Shown: piece after piece, positions 1 to 8,669 of the stretch | Numbering within the stretch: position 1 is the stretch's first letter | Layout of the letters: the number at the start of each line of letters is the position of its first letter | Origin: Azonexus sp. | GTDB lineage: Bacteria; Pseudomonadota; Gammaproteobacteria; Burkholderiales; Rhodocyclaceae | Assembly (NCBI GenBank): GCA_030696345.1 | Contig: JAUYSK010000016.1 | Span: forward strand, 558,001-622,000 | DNA length: 64,000 bases | Direction: 5' to 3' | Translations under genes and position numbers: made by a program | The notes under the pieces: generated by a model | The model's database searches: none | What the model was told of the DNA's origin: nothing | What the model saw: only the letters and a program-made list of their open reading frames with translations

Positions 1-1
1 C

Positions 2-1039
2 CATTTCATGGAGTTTTGCGGCGGCCACACGCACGCCATTTCGCGCTACGGCGTTTCCGACCTGCTGCCGGGCAATGTCAGGATGATTCACGGCCCGGGC
101 TGCCCGGTGTGCGTGCTGCCGATTGGCCGCGTCGATCAGGCAATCCGGCTGGCGCTGGAACAAGGGGTGATGCTCTGCACCTACGGTGACTGCTTGCGCG
201 TGCCGGCTTCCGATGGCCTGTCGCTGCTCAAGGCCAAGGCTAGGGGTGGCGACATCCGCATGGTTTATTCCAGTGCCGATGCCGTGACCTTGGCGCAAAA
301 GAATCCGGACAAGCAGGTTGTCTTCTTCGCTATCGGTTTCGAAACGACAACGCCGCCAACGGCAGTGGCGATCAAGCAGGCTGCCGCCCTGGGGCTGAAG
401 AATTTTTCTGTGCTCTGTTGCCACGTGCTCACTCCTTCGGCCATTTCGAGCATTCTCGAATCGCCGGAAGTGCGCCAGTGGGGCACCGTGCCGCTCGATG
501 GTTTCATCGGCCCGGCACATGTGTCGACCATCATCGGTAGCCGGCCCTACGAGTTTTTCGCCGAGGAATACCGCAAGCCGGTGGTCATCGCCGGCTTCGA
601 ACCACTGGACGTGATGCAGGCGATCCGGATGCTGATCCGGCAGGTCAATGAAGGTCGCGCCGAGGTTGAAAATGAGTTCTCAAGGGCAGTCGACCGCGAC
701 GGTAACAAAAAGGCGCAGCAACTGGTCGCCGAGGTGTTCGAGATGAGGAAAAATTTCGAATGGCGCGGTTTGAACGTACTTCCGTACTCGGCGCTGCGCA
801 TTCGCAGCCAGTTCGCCGAATTTGACGCCGAAAAGCGCTTTCCGCTTGAGTATCAATCGGTTCCCGATCATAAGGCCTGCGAATGTGGCGCCATCCTGCG
901 TGGCGTCAAGCGGCCGCAGGACTGCAAGATTTTCGGTACGGTCTGCACGCCGGAAAATCCGATTGGTTCCTGCATGGTCAGTTCCGAAGGCGCTTGCGCA
1001 GCTCACTACACCTACGGTCGCTACAAGGATGTCGCGTGA
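2..1039 (+). CDS. hypD: Hydrogenase maturation protein HypD (5' truncated by window edge)
   Basis: HypD is the iron-sulfur scaffold on which, with HypC, the Fe(CN)2CO group of [NiFe]-hydrogenases is built in the cytoplasm. The reading frame is open from base 2; the first in-frame ATG (8) lies inside the conserved N-terminal motif MEFCGGHTHAI, so the real start is upstream of the window. Other family signatures are GPGCPVC early in the protein and a C-terminal cysteine-rich segment (ACECGAILRG, then further cysteines to GSCMVSSEGAC) that carries the [4Fe-4S] cluster. About 345 residues are visible of the usual 370-380. The stop overlaps the GTG of the next gene, so it is the upstream member of a hyp operon. 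HypA/B/F/C probably lie before the window (inference). Confidence 0.96.
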   Translation, partial: HFMEFCGGHTHAISRYGVSDLLPGNVRMIHGPGCPVCVLPIGRVDQAIRLALEQGVMLCTYGDCLRVPASDGLSLLKAKARGGDIRMVYSSADAVTLAQKNPDKQVVFFAIGFETTTPPTAVAIKQAAALGLKNFSVLCCHVLTPSAISSILESPEVRQWGTVPLDGFIGPAHVSTIIGSRPYEFFAEEYRKPVVIAGFEPLDVMQAIRMLIRQVNEGRAEVENEFSRAVDRDGNKKAQQLVAEVFEMRKNFEWRGLNVLPYSALRIRSQFAEFDAEKRFPLEYQSVPDHKACECGAILRGVKRPQDCKIFGTVCTPENPIGSCMVSSEGACAAHYTYGRYKDVA

Positions 1040-1578
1040 GCTTTGACGAGTCGCTCAGCGATGCCGGCTGGAAGCCGCTGCGGCCAGTGGCTGTCTATGC
1101 TGTTGGGGCAGCCAGCGCACTTCTGCTGGCCATCCATGCGGTGTCGGCCGAGGGTTGGATTCCTCTGGTCGATAGCGCCAATCTGGCTTTGCACGAAGCC
1201 GGGCACCCCATTATTGGCTTGTTCAGCAACCAACTGATGGTTTATGGCGGCACGATTTTCCAGCTGCTCTTTCCTGCGCTGGTCGTTGTGCATTTTGTCC
1301 GCGAACGGGATGCAGTCGGGGCGGCGACAGGCGGCGTCTGGCTGGGTGAAAACCTGCTCAACATTGCTCGTTACATGGCCGATGCGCGAGAGCAGGTTTT
1401 GCCACTGGTTGGTGGCGGCGAGCACGACTGGACGGAAATATTCTCGCGCTGGGGAGTCTTGAGTCGCGATGTCCGCATCGCCGGCTTCACGCTCTGGCTG
1501 GGCTATGCACTGATGCTTGGTGTGGTGGTCTGGCTTTGGCGGCGTTTCAAAGAACAGCAAACAATGGAGGCGATGTGA
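1036..1578 (+). CDS. Predicted membrane protein with HEAGH motif, between hypD and hypE
   Basis: I do not recognise a named family. The 180-residue product starts at GTG 1036, which overlaps the hypD stop; the reading frame is open further upstream but that part is inside hypD. It has several hydrophobic stretches (around residues 18-35, 70-90 and 155-175) and a motif LHEAGHPIIG near residue 55. That motif fits the zinc-binding HExxH of M50-type intramembrane proteases or M48-like enzymes. A second conserved-looking block, GENLLNIARYMADAR, could supply a third metal ligand. Its stop overlaps the hypE start, so it is translationally embedded in the hyp operon. A role in hydrogenase maturation or metal handling is inferred from position alone; the protease idea rests only on the motif. 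Confidence 0.8.
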   Translation: MSFDESLSDAGWKPLRPVAVYAVGAASALLLAIHAVSAEGWIPLVDSANLALHEAGHPIIGLFSNQLMVYGGTIFQLLFPALVVVHFVRERDAVGAATGGVWLGENLLNIARYMADAREQVLPLVGGGEHDWTEIFSRWGVLSRDVRIAGFTLWLGYALMLGVVVWLWRRFKEQQTMEAM

Positions 1579-2633
1579 GCGAAGGCAAGGTACGCGCCGG
1601 TTATGTCCGGTCGCTCGATATCAAGCACGGCCAGGTTGATATGGCGCATGGCTCGGGTGGCCGAGCAATGGCGCAACTGATCGAGGAACTGTTCGCGAAG
1701 CACCTCGGCAACGAATATCTGGCGCAAGGCGATGATGGTGCGCTGTTGCCGGCGCAGGGCGCGGGCAAATTGGTGATGGCGACCGACTCGCATGTGGTGT
1801 CGCCGCTGTTTTTTCCTGGCGGCGATATTGGCTGCCTTTCGGTGCACGGCACGATCAACGACGTGGCGGTGATGGGGGCCAAACCCTTGTGGTTGTCGGC
1901 AGGCTTCATCCTGGAAGAGGGCTTTAAGCTCGCCGATCTGGCGCTTATCGTGCAGAGTATGGCGAATGCCGCCAAAGCAGCGGGCGTGCCGATTGTCACG
2001 GGCGATACCAAGGTGGTCGAGCGTGGCAAGGGCGATGGTGTCTTCATCACGACGACGGGGGTTGGTGTTGTGGCACCGGGCCGGGAACTCTCCGGGCGTT
2101 GCGCAAAGCCAGGCGATGCGATTCTGGTGTCTGGCACGTTGGGTGACCATGGTATGGCGATCATGGCCGTGCGTGAAAGCTTGGGCTTCGAGTCGCCGAT
2201 TGTCTCGGATACGGCAGCACTACATGGACTGATTGCCACCATGCGCGACAGTGGCGCAGATATTCATGTGCTACGCGACCCGACCCGGGGCGGACTGGCG
2301 ACCACGCTGAACGAGATCACCAGGCAATCAGGTGTCGGCATGATGCTGCAGGAAAAGGCCTTGCCGGTGAATCCGGCAGTCAATGCCGCCTGCGAATTTC
2401 TGGGATTGGACCCGCTTTATGTTGCCAACGAGGGCAAACTGGTGGCGATCTGCGCTGAACAGGATGCCGAGAAGCTCTTGGTGGCGATGCGCTCCCATCC
2501 GCTCGGGGCGGCTGCAGCGATCATCGGGCGCGTGCACGATGATCCCCACCATTTCGTTCAGATGACTACCGGCTTTGGCGGCAAACGCATCGTCGACTGG
2601 TTGTCCGGCGAACAGTTGCCCCGCATTTGCTGA
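1575..2633 (+). CDS. hypE: Hydrogenase maturation protein HypE (carbamoyl dehydratase)
   Basis: HypE takes the carbamoyl group from HypF onto its C-terminal cysteine, dehydrates it with ATP to a thiocyanate, and passes cyanide to the HypCD complex for the [NiFe] site. The product has 352 residues, the normal length, begins MAHGSGGRAM-like near residue 17 and ends in the invariant tetrapeptide PRIC, so the catalytic cysteine is present. The PurM-like nucleotide-binding fold is seen in DSHVVSPLFFPGGDIG and the later DPTRGGLATTLNE motif. I chose GTG 1575 because GGAGG lies 4 bases upstream and the start overlaps the preceding stop. It is the last gene of this hyp group; the next gene is on the opposite strand. 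Confidence 0.96.
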   Translation: MSEGKVRAGYVRSLDIKHGQVDMAHGSGGRAMAQLIEELFAKHLGNEYLAQGDDGALLPAQGAGKLVMATDSHVVSPLFFPGGDIGCLSVHGTINDVAVMGAKPLWLSAGFILEEGFKLADLALIVQSMANAAKAAGVPIVTGDTKVVERGKGDGVFITTTGVGVVAPGRELSGRCAKPGDAILVSGTLGDHGMAIMAVRESLGFESPIVSDTAALHGLIATMRDSGADIHVLRDPTRGGLATTLNEITRQSGVGMMLQEKALPVNPAVNAACEFLGLDPLYVANEGKLVAICAEQDAEKLLVAMRSHPLGAAAAIIGRVHDDPHHFVQMTTGFGGKRIVDWLSGEQLPRIC

Positions 2634-2640
2634 GCCGGAA

Positions 2641-2847
2641 TCAATGGCGCAGCGCGATTACCAGACTTTGCACGTCGCCCAGTTCGGAAAGAACCAGGGC
2701 GCGGGCGTCGGCCATGTTGTCGGCGTTGCGGACCCGGAAAATATCGCGCCGGCCATCAAGATAACGGACGGCGGCGGTGTAGTCCGGGCGCGCTGCCCGA
2801 ACCGGAAGGTTTTTGTTGCGAACGGCCGGTTTACGTTGGCTCTGCAT
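2641..2847 (-). CDS. Small protein of unknown function (68 aa), opposite to hypE and hoxX
   Basis: The ATG at 2847 has a good ribosome binding site (GAGGAGA, about 6 bases upstream on the minus strand) and the frame ends in TGA at 2641. The basic N-terminus (MQSQRKPAVRNK) is followed by a compact region with RPDYTAAVRYLDGRRDIFRV and a short helix-like tail. I know no family for it; it is soluble and has no signal peptide. Codon use and the ribosome site make it more likely real than a shadow, since nothing is encoded opposite. It sits tail to tail with hypE and head to head with hoxX. Confidence 0.6.
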   Translation of the reverse strand: MQSQRKPAVRNKNLPVRAARPDYTAAVRYLDGRRDIFRVRNADNMADARALVLSELGDVQSLVIALRH

Positions 2848-3017
2848 GCTGTTTCTCCTCGTTTTCGATTTTTGTTGCTGCGCATCGTAACCAAAGCCAA
2901 GCATCTGAAAAATATAGCGAAAGTCATAGTGCTATGCATTCTGAAGTGTAACCGTCCCCAAAGCCCTGTGTTTAGTAGGGTTATTCTTTTGGTATGAATT
3001 GTAAAAACCCGCCCCGC

Positions 3018-4694
3018 ATGCGAATTCTTTTTATCACACACAGTTTTAATAGCCTGACGCAACGGCTTTACTCCGAATTGACCGAGCGCGGCCATCAGGT
3101 CAGCATCGAGTTCGATATTGCCGATTCAGTGGCCGAGGAGGCGGTTTCGCTATTCCGGCCCGATCTGATCGTCGCGCCCTTCCTCAAGCGAGCCATTCCC
3201 GAGTCGATCTGGTCACAGCACTGCTGCCTGGTCATTCATCCCGGCATCGTCGGGGATCGTGGCCCGTCGTCGCTAGACTGGGCAATCCATAACGGTCTAC
3301 CGGAATGGGGTGTCACGGTCTTGCAGGCAGAGGCCGAGATGGATGCCGGTCCGGTCTGGGCGTCGGCCAAATTTCCGCTGCGGACAGCGAAAAAATCGTC
3401 GATCTATCGCAATGAAGTGACTGAAGCCTCTGTGCTGGCGGTACTTGCTGCGGTCGACCGCTTTGAAATGGCAAATTTCACGCCGGAACGTGTAGAGGGA
3501 ACGGCATATCCGCTGATGCGGCAGACCAAGCGCAATATTGACTGGCAACAGGAAACCACCGCATCGGTGCTGACCAAGCTGAACGCCGCCGACGGCTTTC
3601 CCGGTGTGGCTGACGAACTGTTCGGCCAGGCCTGCCACCTGTTCGATGCGTGGCCGGAAGCGACGTTCAGGGGCAAACCGGGAAAGCTGCTAGGCCGGCG
3701 CGAAACAGCGATTTTGCGGGCGACCGCCGATGGGGCGGTATGGCTCGGTCACGTTCGTCGCGCCGGTGGTCTCAAACTGCCGGCAACGCTGGCGTTCTCA
3801 GAAGCACTCGAATTGCCCGAACTGCCATTGGCTGACTGCTGGAAATCGCCGACGCCAACCTGGCAGGACATCGCCTACGAAGAAGCCGGCGGTGTCGGCT
3901 TTCTCTCCTTCGAGTTCTACAACGGCGCGATGAGTACGGTGCAATGCCAGCGGCTGACCGAGGCGTTCCGCTGGGCGACAGCGCGGCCGACGCGGGTCAT
4001 CGTGCTGCGCGGCGGCAGTGATTTCTGGTCGAACGGCATTCATCTGAACACCATCGAGGCTGCCGAGAGTCCGGCGGACGAGTCTTGGGCCAACATCAAT
4101 GCCATCGACGATCTGGCCGAAGCCATTTTGTGCTGTGGAACGCAGTTGACCGTAGCAGCGGTGGGTGCCAATGCCGGGGCTGGCGGCTGTTTTCTCGCCC
4201 GCGCCGCGGATTTCGTCTGGGTGCGTGAAGGCGTGATGCTCAACCCGCATTACAAAAATATGGGCAACCTGTTCGGCTCGGAGTTCTGGACCTATCTGTT
4301 ACCGCCGCGCGTCGGTCAGGATGGCGCGCAGGCCATCATGCGCCACCGCCTGCCGATGAGTGCACAGGAATCCGTCAGGCTCGGCTTCTACGATGCCTGC
4401 CTGCCGGGGCCGGGTTTTGCCGTGGATGCAGCGCGGCGTGCCGCTGAACTGGCTGCTGCGCCTGATGTCAGCGAGCGCCTTGCCGCCAAGCAGGCGAAAC
4501 GCGCTGCTGACGAAGCGCTCAAGCCGCTCGCCAGCTATCGCGCCGAAGAACTCCGGGAAATGCGCCGTAACTTCTACGGATTCGATCCTTCTTACCACGT
4601 CGCGCGCTATCATTTCGTCGCGCGCACGCCGCATTCGTGGACGCCGCGCCACCTCGCCAAACATCGTGATCTCGACTGGGAAGTGCCCGAATGA
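3018..4694 (+). CDS. hoxX: Hydrogenase maturation factor HoxX (formyl transferase/enoyl-CoA hydratase fusion)
   Basis: HoxX makes the CO ligand of the [NiFe] site under air, by moving a formyl group from formyl-tetrahydrofolate to CoA and decarbonylating formyl-CoA. The order of domains fits: an N-terminal formyltransferase-like part (VIHPGIVGDRGPSSLDW at about residues 75-90) and a C-terminal crotonase-like part (LRGGSDFWSNGIHLN, then AGAGGCFLARAADF). The length, 558 residues, is typical. I prefer ATG 3018 (MRILFITHSF) by homology; ATG 2994 would add eight residues (MNCKNPPR) and neither has a clear ribosome site. The stop overlaps hoxA by four bases. HoxX usually accompanies hydrogenases made or used under oxygen. 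Confidence 0.93.
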   Translation: MRILFITHSFNSLTQRLYSELTERGHQVSIEFDIADSVAEEAVSLFRPDLIVAPFLKRAIPESIWSQHCCLVIHPGIVGDRGPSSLDWAIHNGLPEWGVTVLQAEAEMDAGPVWASAKFPLRTAKKSSIYRNEVTEASVLAVLAAVDRFEMANFTPERVEGTAYPLMRQTKRNIDWQQETTASVLTKLNAADGFPGVADELFGQACHLFDAWPEATFRGKPGKLLGRRETAILRATADGAVWLGHVRRAGGLKLPATLAFSEALELPELPLADCWKSPTPTWQDIAYEEAGGVGFLSFEFYNGAMSTVQCQRLTEAFRWATARPTRVIVLRGGSDFWSNGIHLNTIEAAESPADESWANINAIDDLAEAILCCGTQLTVAAVGANAGAGGCFLARAADFVWVREGVMLNPHYKNMGNLFGSEFWTYLLPPRVGQDGAQAIMRHRLPMSAQESVRLGFYDACLPGPGFAVDAARRAAELAAAPDVSERLAAKQAKRAADEALKPLASYRAEELREMRRNFYGFDPSYHVARYHFVARTPHSWTPRHLAKHRDLDWEVPE

Positions 4695-6166
4695 CCTCAG
4701 CCAGCCTGCGCCGTCTGCCTGCCCTGCTAGTCGTCGATGACGAGGTGCGCTCACAGGAAGCCTTGCGCCGTACGCTGGAGGAGGATTTCGAGGTCTTCTG
4801 CGCCTCCAGTGCGCTCGAAGGCATGGAAATCCTCGAAAAAGAGCAGTCCACCGCAGCGATTCGCATTGTGCTCTGCGACCAGCGCATGCCCGGCACCACC
4901 GGGGTCGAATTCCTGAAGGATGTCCGTCACCGCTGGCCCGATGTGGTGCGCATCATTCTCTCCGGCTATACCGACGCCGAAGACATCATCACCGGCGTCA
5001 ACGAGGCGGGCATCTGGCAATACCTGTTGAAACCCTGGCAGCCGGAACAATTACTGCTGACCTTGCAGCGCGCCGCCGAAGTCTGGCGGCTGCAACAGGA
5101 AAACCAGCGCCTGTCGCTTGATTTGCGTACCGCCGAGCCGGTGCTCAAAAGGCGGGTCGAGACCAAGCAGGAAAAAGCCAAAACCAACTTCGGGCTGGCC
5201 GGCCTGATCCGCGCCCCGGGCAGCCCGCTCGATGCCGTCTGTGCCCTGGTTCGCCGTGTTGCCCCGTACGACCTGTCGGTGATGGTGACCGGCGAATCAG
5301 GCAGCGGCAAGGAAATGTTTGCCCGCGCCATCCACTACGAGAGTCGTCGCGCCGACAAGGCCTTCATCACCGAAAACTGCGGCGCCCTGCCCGACAGCCT
5401 GCTTGAATCCGAACTCTTCGGCTACAAACGCGGCGCCTTTACCGGTGCGGTCGAGGACCGGATCGGCCTCTTTCAACAGGCCGATGGCGGCACCCTGTTT
5501 CTCGACGAAATCGGCGAAACCAGCCCGGCCTTTCAGGTCAAGCTGCTGCGCGTTTTGCAGGAAGGCGAGTTTCGGCCGCTCGGCAGCAACCGGCCGGTCA
5601 ATGTGGATGTCCGGGTGATTGCCGCGACCAATCGTGATCTTGAGGAAGATGTCCGAACCGGGCGCTTCCGTGAAGATCTGTTTTACCGCCTGGCGACCAT
5701 TTCGCTGCATGTCGCGCCGCTGCGCGAACGTCCGATGGACTTGCCGCTGCTGGCCCGGCGTCTGCTCGAAACCAGTGCCCGTTCGCTCGACAAGGTGGTC
5801 GACGGCTTTAGCGAAAAGGCGCTGGCCGGGCTGGCCGCTTACCACTGGCCAGGCAATGTTCGCGAGTTGCAGAACGAGATTTTGCGCATGGTGGCGCTGG
5901 CCGATGCGCCAAAGCTGGGTGCTGACCTGCTGTCGCCGCGCATTCTTGGCGTCAGGGCCGAAGCCGTGCCGGCGGCACGGAAAGATGATGTCGACGGTTT
6001 GTCAGGTGGCTTGCGCGAGCGCATGGAGCGGCTTGAGCAGCAAGTGTTGCAGGAGTCCATGCAGCGTCACCGGGGTAACAAGTCGCGGGCGGCGCGGGAG
6101 CTCGGGCTGTCACGTGTTGGTCTGCGGGCCAAGCTGGTGCGTTACGGACTGGAGCCGGCCGAATGA
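4691..6166 (+). CDS. hoxA: NtrC-family sigma54-dependent hydrogenase regulator HoxA/HupR
   Basis: This response regulator activates sigma54 promoters of hydrogenase genes. The 491 residues show a receiver domain with phosphoacceptor-position Asp63 (LCDQRMPG), a AAA+ domain with Walker A GESGSGKE (201-208), the sigma54-contacting GAFTGA loop (248-253) and Walker [12 protein letters not shown] (about 266-276), and a Fis-type helix-turn-helix at the end ([20 protein letters not shown]). The start ATG overlaps the hoxX stop and its own stop overlaps hoxB, so it belongs to the hoxXABC unit. In Ralstonia and Rhodobacter its partner is the kinase HoxJ/HupT, and the unphosphorylated form is the active one; here that kinase gene lies at 13776. 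All catalytic motifs look intact. Confidence 0.93.
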   Translation: MTSASLRRLPALLVVDDEVRSQEALRRTLEEDFEVFCASSALEGMEILEKEQSTAAIRIVLCDQRMPGTTGVEFLKDVRHRWPDVVRIILSGYTDAEDIITGVNEAGIWQYLLKPWQPEQLLLTLQRAAEVWRLQQENQRLSLDLRTAEPVLKRRVETKQEKAKTNFGLAGLIRAPGSPLDAVCALVRRVAPYDLSVMVTGESGSGKEMFARAIHYESRRADKAFITENCGALPDSLLESELFGYKRGAFTGAVEDRIGLFQQADGGTLFLDEIGETSPAFQVKLLRVLQEGEFRPLGSNRPVNVDVRVIAATNRDLEEDVRTGRFREDLFYRLATISLHVAPLRERPMDLPLLARRLLETSARSLDKVVDGFSEKALAGLAAYHWPGNVRELQNEILRMVALADAPKLGADLLSPRILGVRAEAVPAARKDDVDGLSGGLRERMERLEQQVLQESMQRHRGNKSRAARELGLSRVGLRAKLVRYGLEPAE

Positions 6167-7158
6167 AAGTCCTCTGGCTGCAAAGCGCTGGCTGTGGTGG
6201 TTGCACGCAATCCATGCTGTGTTCGGCGCCGCGCTCGCTGTTTGACGAGTTGTCCGATGCTGGCATTGAGTTTCTCTGGCACCCAGCCCTTTCGCTCGAG
6301 AGCGGCGAAGAAGCGCTGGCCGTCCTTGAAGGCTGCGCCGAGGGCCGGCTGGCTTTCGACGTGCTCTGCGTTGAAGGCGCCATGCTGCGCGGCCCGAACG
6401 GCAGTGGCAAGTTTCATCTGATGGCGGGCAACGGCCGGCCGCTGACTGAATGGGTAGAACGCCTTTCACGGCAAGCCAAATGGGTCTTTGCCATTGGCTC
6501 TTGCACGGCTTACGGTGGCCTCTCGGCGAGCACGCCGGGAAATCCGCTGGAAGCCTGCGGCCTGCAATACGATACCGATACCCCCGGCGGCCTGCTTGGC
6601 GCTGGTTTTAGATCCAGCGGCGGCCTGCCGGTGGTCAATATCGCCGGCTGCCCGACGCATCCGGGCTGGATCGTCGATACGCTGGAAAAACTGGCGCTGG
6701 AAGGCTTGAGTGCAGCCGATCTTGACGAAGTCGGCCGCCCGTTGCTCTACGCCGACCAACTGGTACACCACGGCTGCGCCCGCAACGAATATTACGAATT
6801 CAAGGCCAGCGCCGAAAAGCATTCTGACCTCGGTTGCCTGATGGAAAACCTCGGTTGCAAGGGCACGCAGGCCCACGCCGACTGTAATCTGCGGCCGTGG
6901 AACGGCAGCGGCTCCTGCCTGCGTGGCGGCTTTGCCTGCATCGCCTGCACAGAGCCGGGTTTCGAATCACCCGGCCACGCCTTTCAGCAAACACCCAAAT
7001 TGGCCGGTATCCCGATCGGCCTGCCGACCGACATGCCCAAGGCCTGGTTCGTGGCGCTGGCTGCACTCTCCAAGTCGGCAACACCAAAGCGGGTGCGCGA
7101 CAACGCAGTGGTCGATCACACGGTGATCCGTCCGGCCGTCAAAAAGGCGGGCAAATGA
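6163..7158 (+). CDS. hoxB: Regulatory [NiFe]-hydrogenase small subunit HoxB/HupU (H2 sensor)
   Basis: Small, electron-relaying subunit of the cytoplasmic H2-sensing hydrogenase. The 331-residue product starts directly at [17 protein letters not shown] with no Tat signal peptide, which separates it from energy-conserving membrane hydrogenases. Ligands for three iron-sulfur clusters are visible: proximal CGGC at 11-14 with later GSCTAYGG and AGCPTHPG; distal HHGCARNEYYEF, LGCLMENLGC; medial DCNLRPW, CLRGGFACIAC. The start overlaps hoxA and the end overlaps hoxC by four bases each. With HoxC it forms the receptor that signals through the HupT/HoxJ kinase. Confidence 0.94.
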   Translation: MKVLWLQSAGCGGCTQSMLCSAPRSLFDELSDAGIEFLWHPALSLESGEEALAVLEGCAEGRLAFDVLCVEGAMLRGPNGSGKFHLMAGNGRPLTEWVERLSRQAKWVFAIGSCTAYGGLSASTPGNPLEACGLQYDTDTPGGLLGAGFRSSGGLPVVNIAGCPTHPGWIVDTLEKLALEGLSAADLDEVGRPLLYADQLVHHGCARNEYYEFKASAEKHSDLGCLMENLGCKGTQAHADCNLRPWNGSGSCLRGGFACIACTEPGFESPGHAFQQTPKLAGIPIGLPTDMPKAWFVALAALSKSATPKRVRDNAVVDHTVIRPAVKKAGK

Positions 7159-8576
7159 AGCGCATCCAGCTCGGGCCATTCAATCGCGTCGAGGGTGATC
7201 TTGAAGTCAGCCTTGATGTTGAGGCCGGACAAGTCGTTTCGGCCCAGGTCAATTCGCCACTCTTTCGCGGCTTCGAGCAAATCCTGATCGGTCGCGCCCC
7301 GGAAGATGCACTGGCCATCGTGCCGCGTATCTGTGGCATCTGCTCGGTCGCCCAGTCGGCGGCAGCCGCTGCCGCCTTGGCCGACATCGCCGGCGTGACG
7401 CCGCCACCCAACGGCCTCCTCGCCCAGAGGTTGATCCAGTCTACCGAAAATCTGGCTGATCACCTGACCCATTTCTACCTCTTTTTCATGCCGGATTTTG
7501 CCCGTTCGGCCTACGCCGGGCGTCACTGGCATGGCGACGTGGCGGCGCGTTTCATGGCCGTCAAGGGCAAGGCTGCGGAGCCGGTCCTGCAGGCACGGGC
7601 GCACTTCTTCAATCTGATCGGTGTTCTTGCCGGACGCTGGCCGCACACATTGGCGCTGCAGGCTGGCGGCACAACCAAGGCGATGACACCTGCCGAGCGC
7701 ATCCGTGTTCTGGCGCTGCTCCGCGAGTTCCGCGCCTTTCTCGAGACAGTCCTGATTGGCGACACGCTGGAATCGTTCGCCTCGCTTAATACCGAACAGG
7801 CTTTGCTTGCCTGGGCGGAAGGACGCAACGCCGACTTCCCGATGTTCCTGCGCGCGGCGGGCGATCTGGCGCTGGAAAAAGCCGGCCGTGCCACTGACTG
7901 CTTCCTTTCCTATGGCGCCTACGGTTTGTTCGAAAGTGGCCTCTGGCAGCCGAATGCTGCGGTCGATACCCTGAAATCGGCAGAAATCACCGAGGATCCC
8001 CGCCATGCCTGGCTGGCCGAGAGTAGCCCGTTGCCGCCCGCCGTCGGAGAAACCATTCTCGACGCCGAAAAATCGGGAGCCTACACCTGGTGCAAGGCAC
8101 CACGCTATGCCGGACAAGTCGTAGAAACCGGGGCGCTAGCCCGGCAGGTTGTGGCCGGTAACCATTTGCTCCGCGATCTGGTCGGTCGCCACGGTGGCAG
8201 CGTCACGGCTCGTGTGGTTGCGCGCATGATCGAACTCGCCAGCGTCTTGCCGGCCATGGAACAGTGGGTGCGCGACATCGTTCCCGGGGAAGCCTTCTGC
8301 TATCCGGCCACGTTGCCGGAATCGGGTGAAGGTGTCGGCCTGGTCGAAGCCGCCCGCGGCAGCCTTGGCCATTGGCTCAGCATCAAACGCGGCCGCATCG
8401 ACCGCTACCAGATCATTGCCCCAACCACCTGGAACTTCTCGCCACGCGATCGTGAAGGTCAGCCCGGCCCCCTCGAACAAGCGCTGGTCGGCCTACCTGC
8501 AGGCGATGGCGCCTTGCCGATTGTCCAGCATGTAGTGCGCTCCTTCGACCCCTGCATGGTCTGTACGGTGCATTAG
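7155..8576 (+). CDS. hoxC: Regulatory [NiFe]-hydrogenase large subunit HoxC/HupV
   Basis: Large subunit holding the Ni-Fe(CN)2CO site of the H2 sensor. The start is ATG 7155 in the four-base overlap with hoxB; the same frame is open upstream within hoxB, but MKRIQLGPFNRVEGDLEV is the family N-terminus. The two nickel-binding cysteine pairs are present: RICGICSVAQS near residue 60 and DPCMVCTVH at the extreme end. The protein stops right after that histidine (473 residues), with no peptide for a maturation endopeptidase to cut, which is typical of HoxC/HupV and not of catalytic hydrogenases. The catalytic hydrogenase genes themselves are not in this window. Confidence 0.95.
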   Translation: MKRIQLGPFNRVEGDLEVSLDVEAGQVVSAQVNSPLFRGFEQILIGRAPEDALAIVPRICGICSVAQSAAAAAALADIAGVTPPPNGLLAQRLIQSTENLADHLTHFYLFFMPDFARSAYAGRHWHGDVAARFMAVKGKAAEPVLQARAHFFNLIGVLAGRWPHTLALQAGGTTKAMTPAERIRVLALLREFRAFLETVLIGDTLESFASLNTEQALLAWAEGRNADFPMFLRAAGDLALEKAGRATDCFLSYGAYGLFESGLWQPNAAVDTLKSAEITEDPRHAWLAESSPLPPAVGETILDAEKSGAYTWCKAPRYAGQVVETGALARQVVAGNHLLRDLVGRHGGSVTARVVARMIELASVLPAMEQWVRDIVPGEAFCYPATLPESGEGVGLVEAARGSLGHWLSIKRGRIDRYQIIAPTTWNFSPRDREGQPGPLEQALVGLPAGDGALPIVQHVVRSFDPCMVCTVH

Positions 8577-8593
8577 CCTTCGAAGGCGATTTT
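8576..8593 (+). terminator. Possible weak terminator after hoxC
   Basis: The palindrome GCCTTCGAAGGC begins at the last base of the hoxC stop and is followed by GATTTT. The stem is only about four to five pairs and the T run is short, so it may end or only weaken hoxXABC transcription. Confidence 0.3.
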
Positions 8594-8600
8594 CCTACGA

Positions 8601-8618
8601 CTGTGGAATAAATCACAG
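8601..8618 (+). promoter_or_regulatory. CRP/Vfr-like dyad upstream of the 83-aa gene
   Basis: The inverted repeat CTGTG-N8-CACAG contains TGTGG-N6-TCACA, one base from the CRP consensus TGTGA-N6-TCACA. It lies about 10 bases before a sigma54-like element and 52 bases before the start codon. It could be a CRP-type or other activator site; no regulator is identified. Confidence 0.35.
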
Positions 8619-8628
8619 CCAATCAAGG

Positions 8629-8644
8629 TGGCCCGGAAGTAGCC
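8629..8644 (+). promoter_or_regulatory. Sigma54-like -24/-12 element before the 83-aa gene
   Basis: The sequence TGGCCCGGAAGTAGCC has GG (8630-8631), ten bases, then GC (8642-8643), the spacing required by sigma54. It agrees with TGGC at -24 but less well with TTGCA at -12. It lies 25 bases before the start codon, leaving room for the AAGGAGG ribosome site. Confidence 0.4.
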
Positions 8645-8669
8645 TACAGACGTCTAAGGAGGGACTGTC

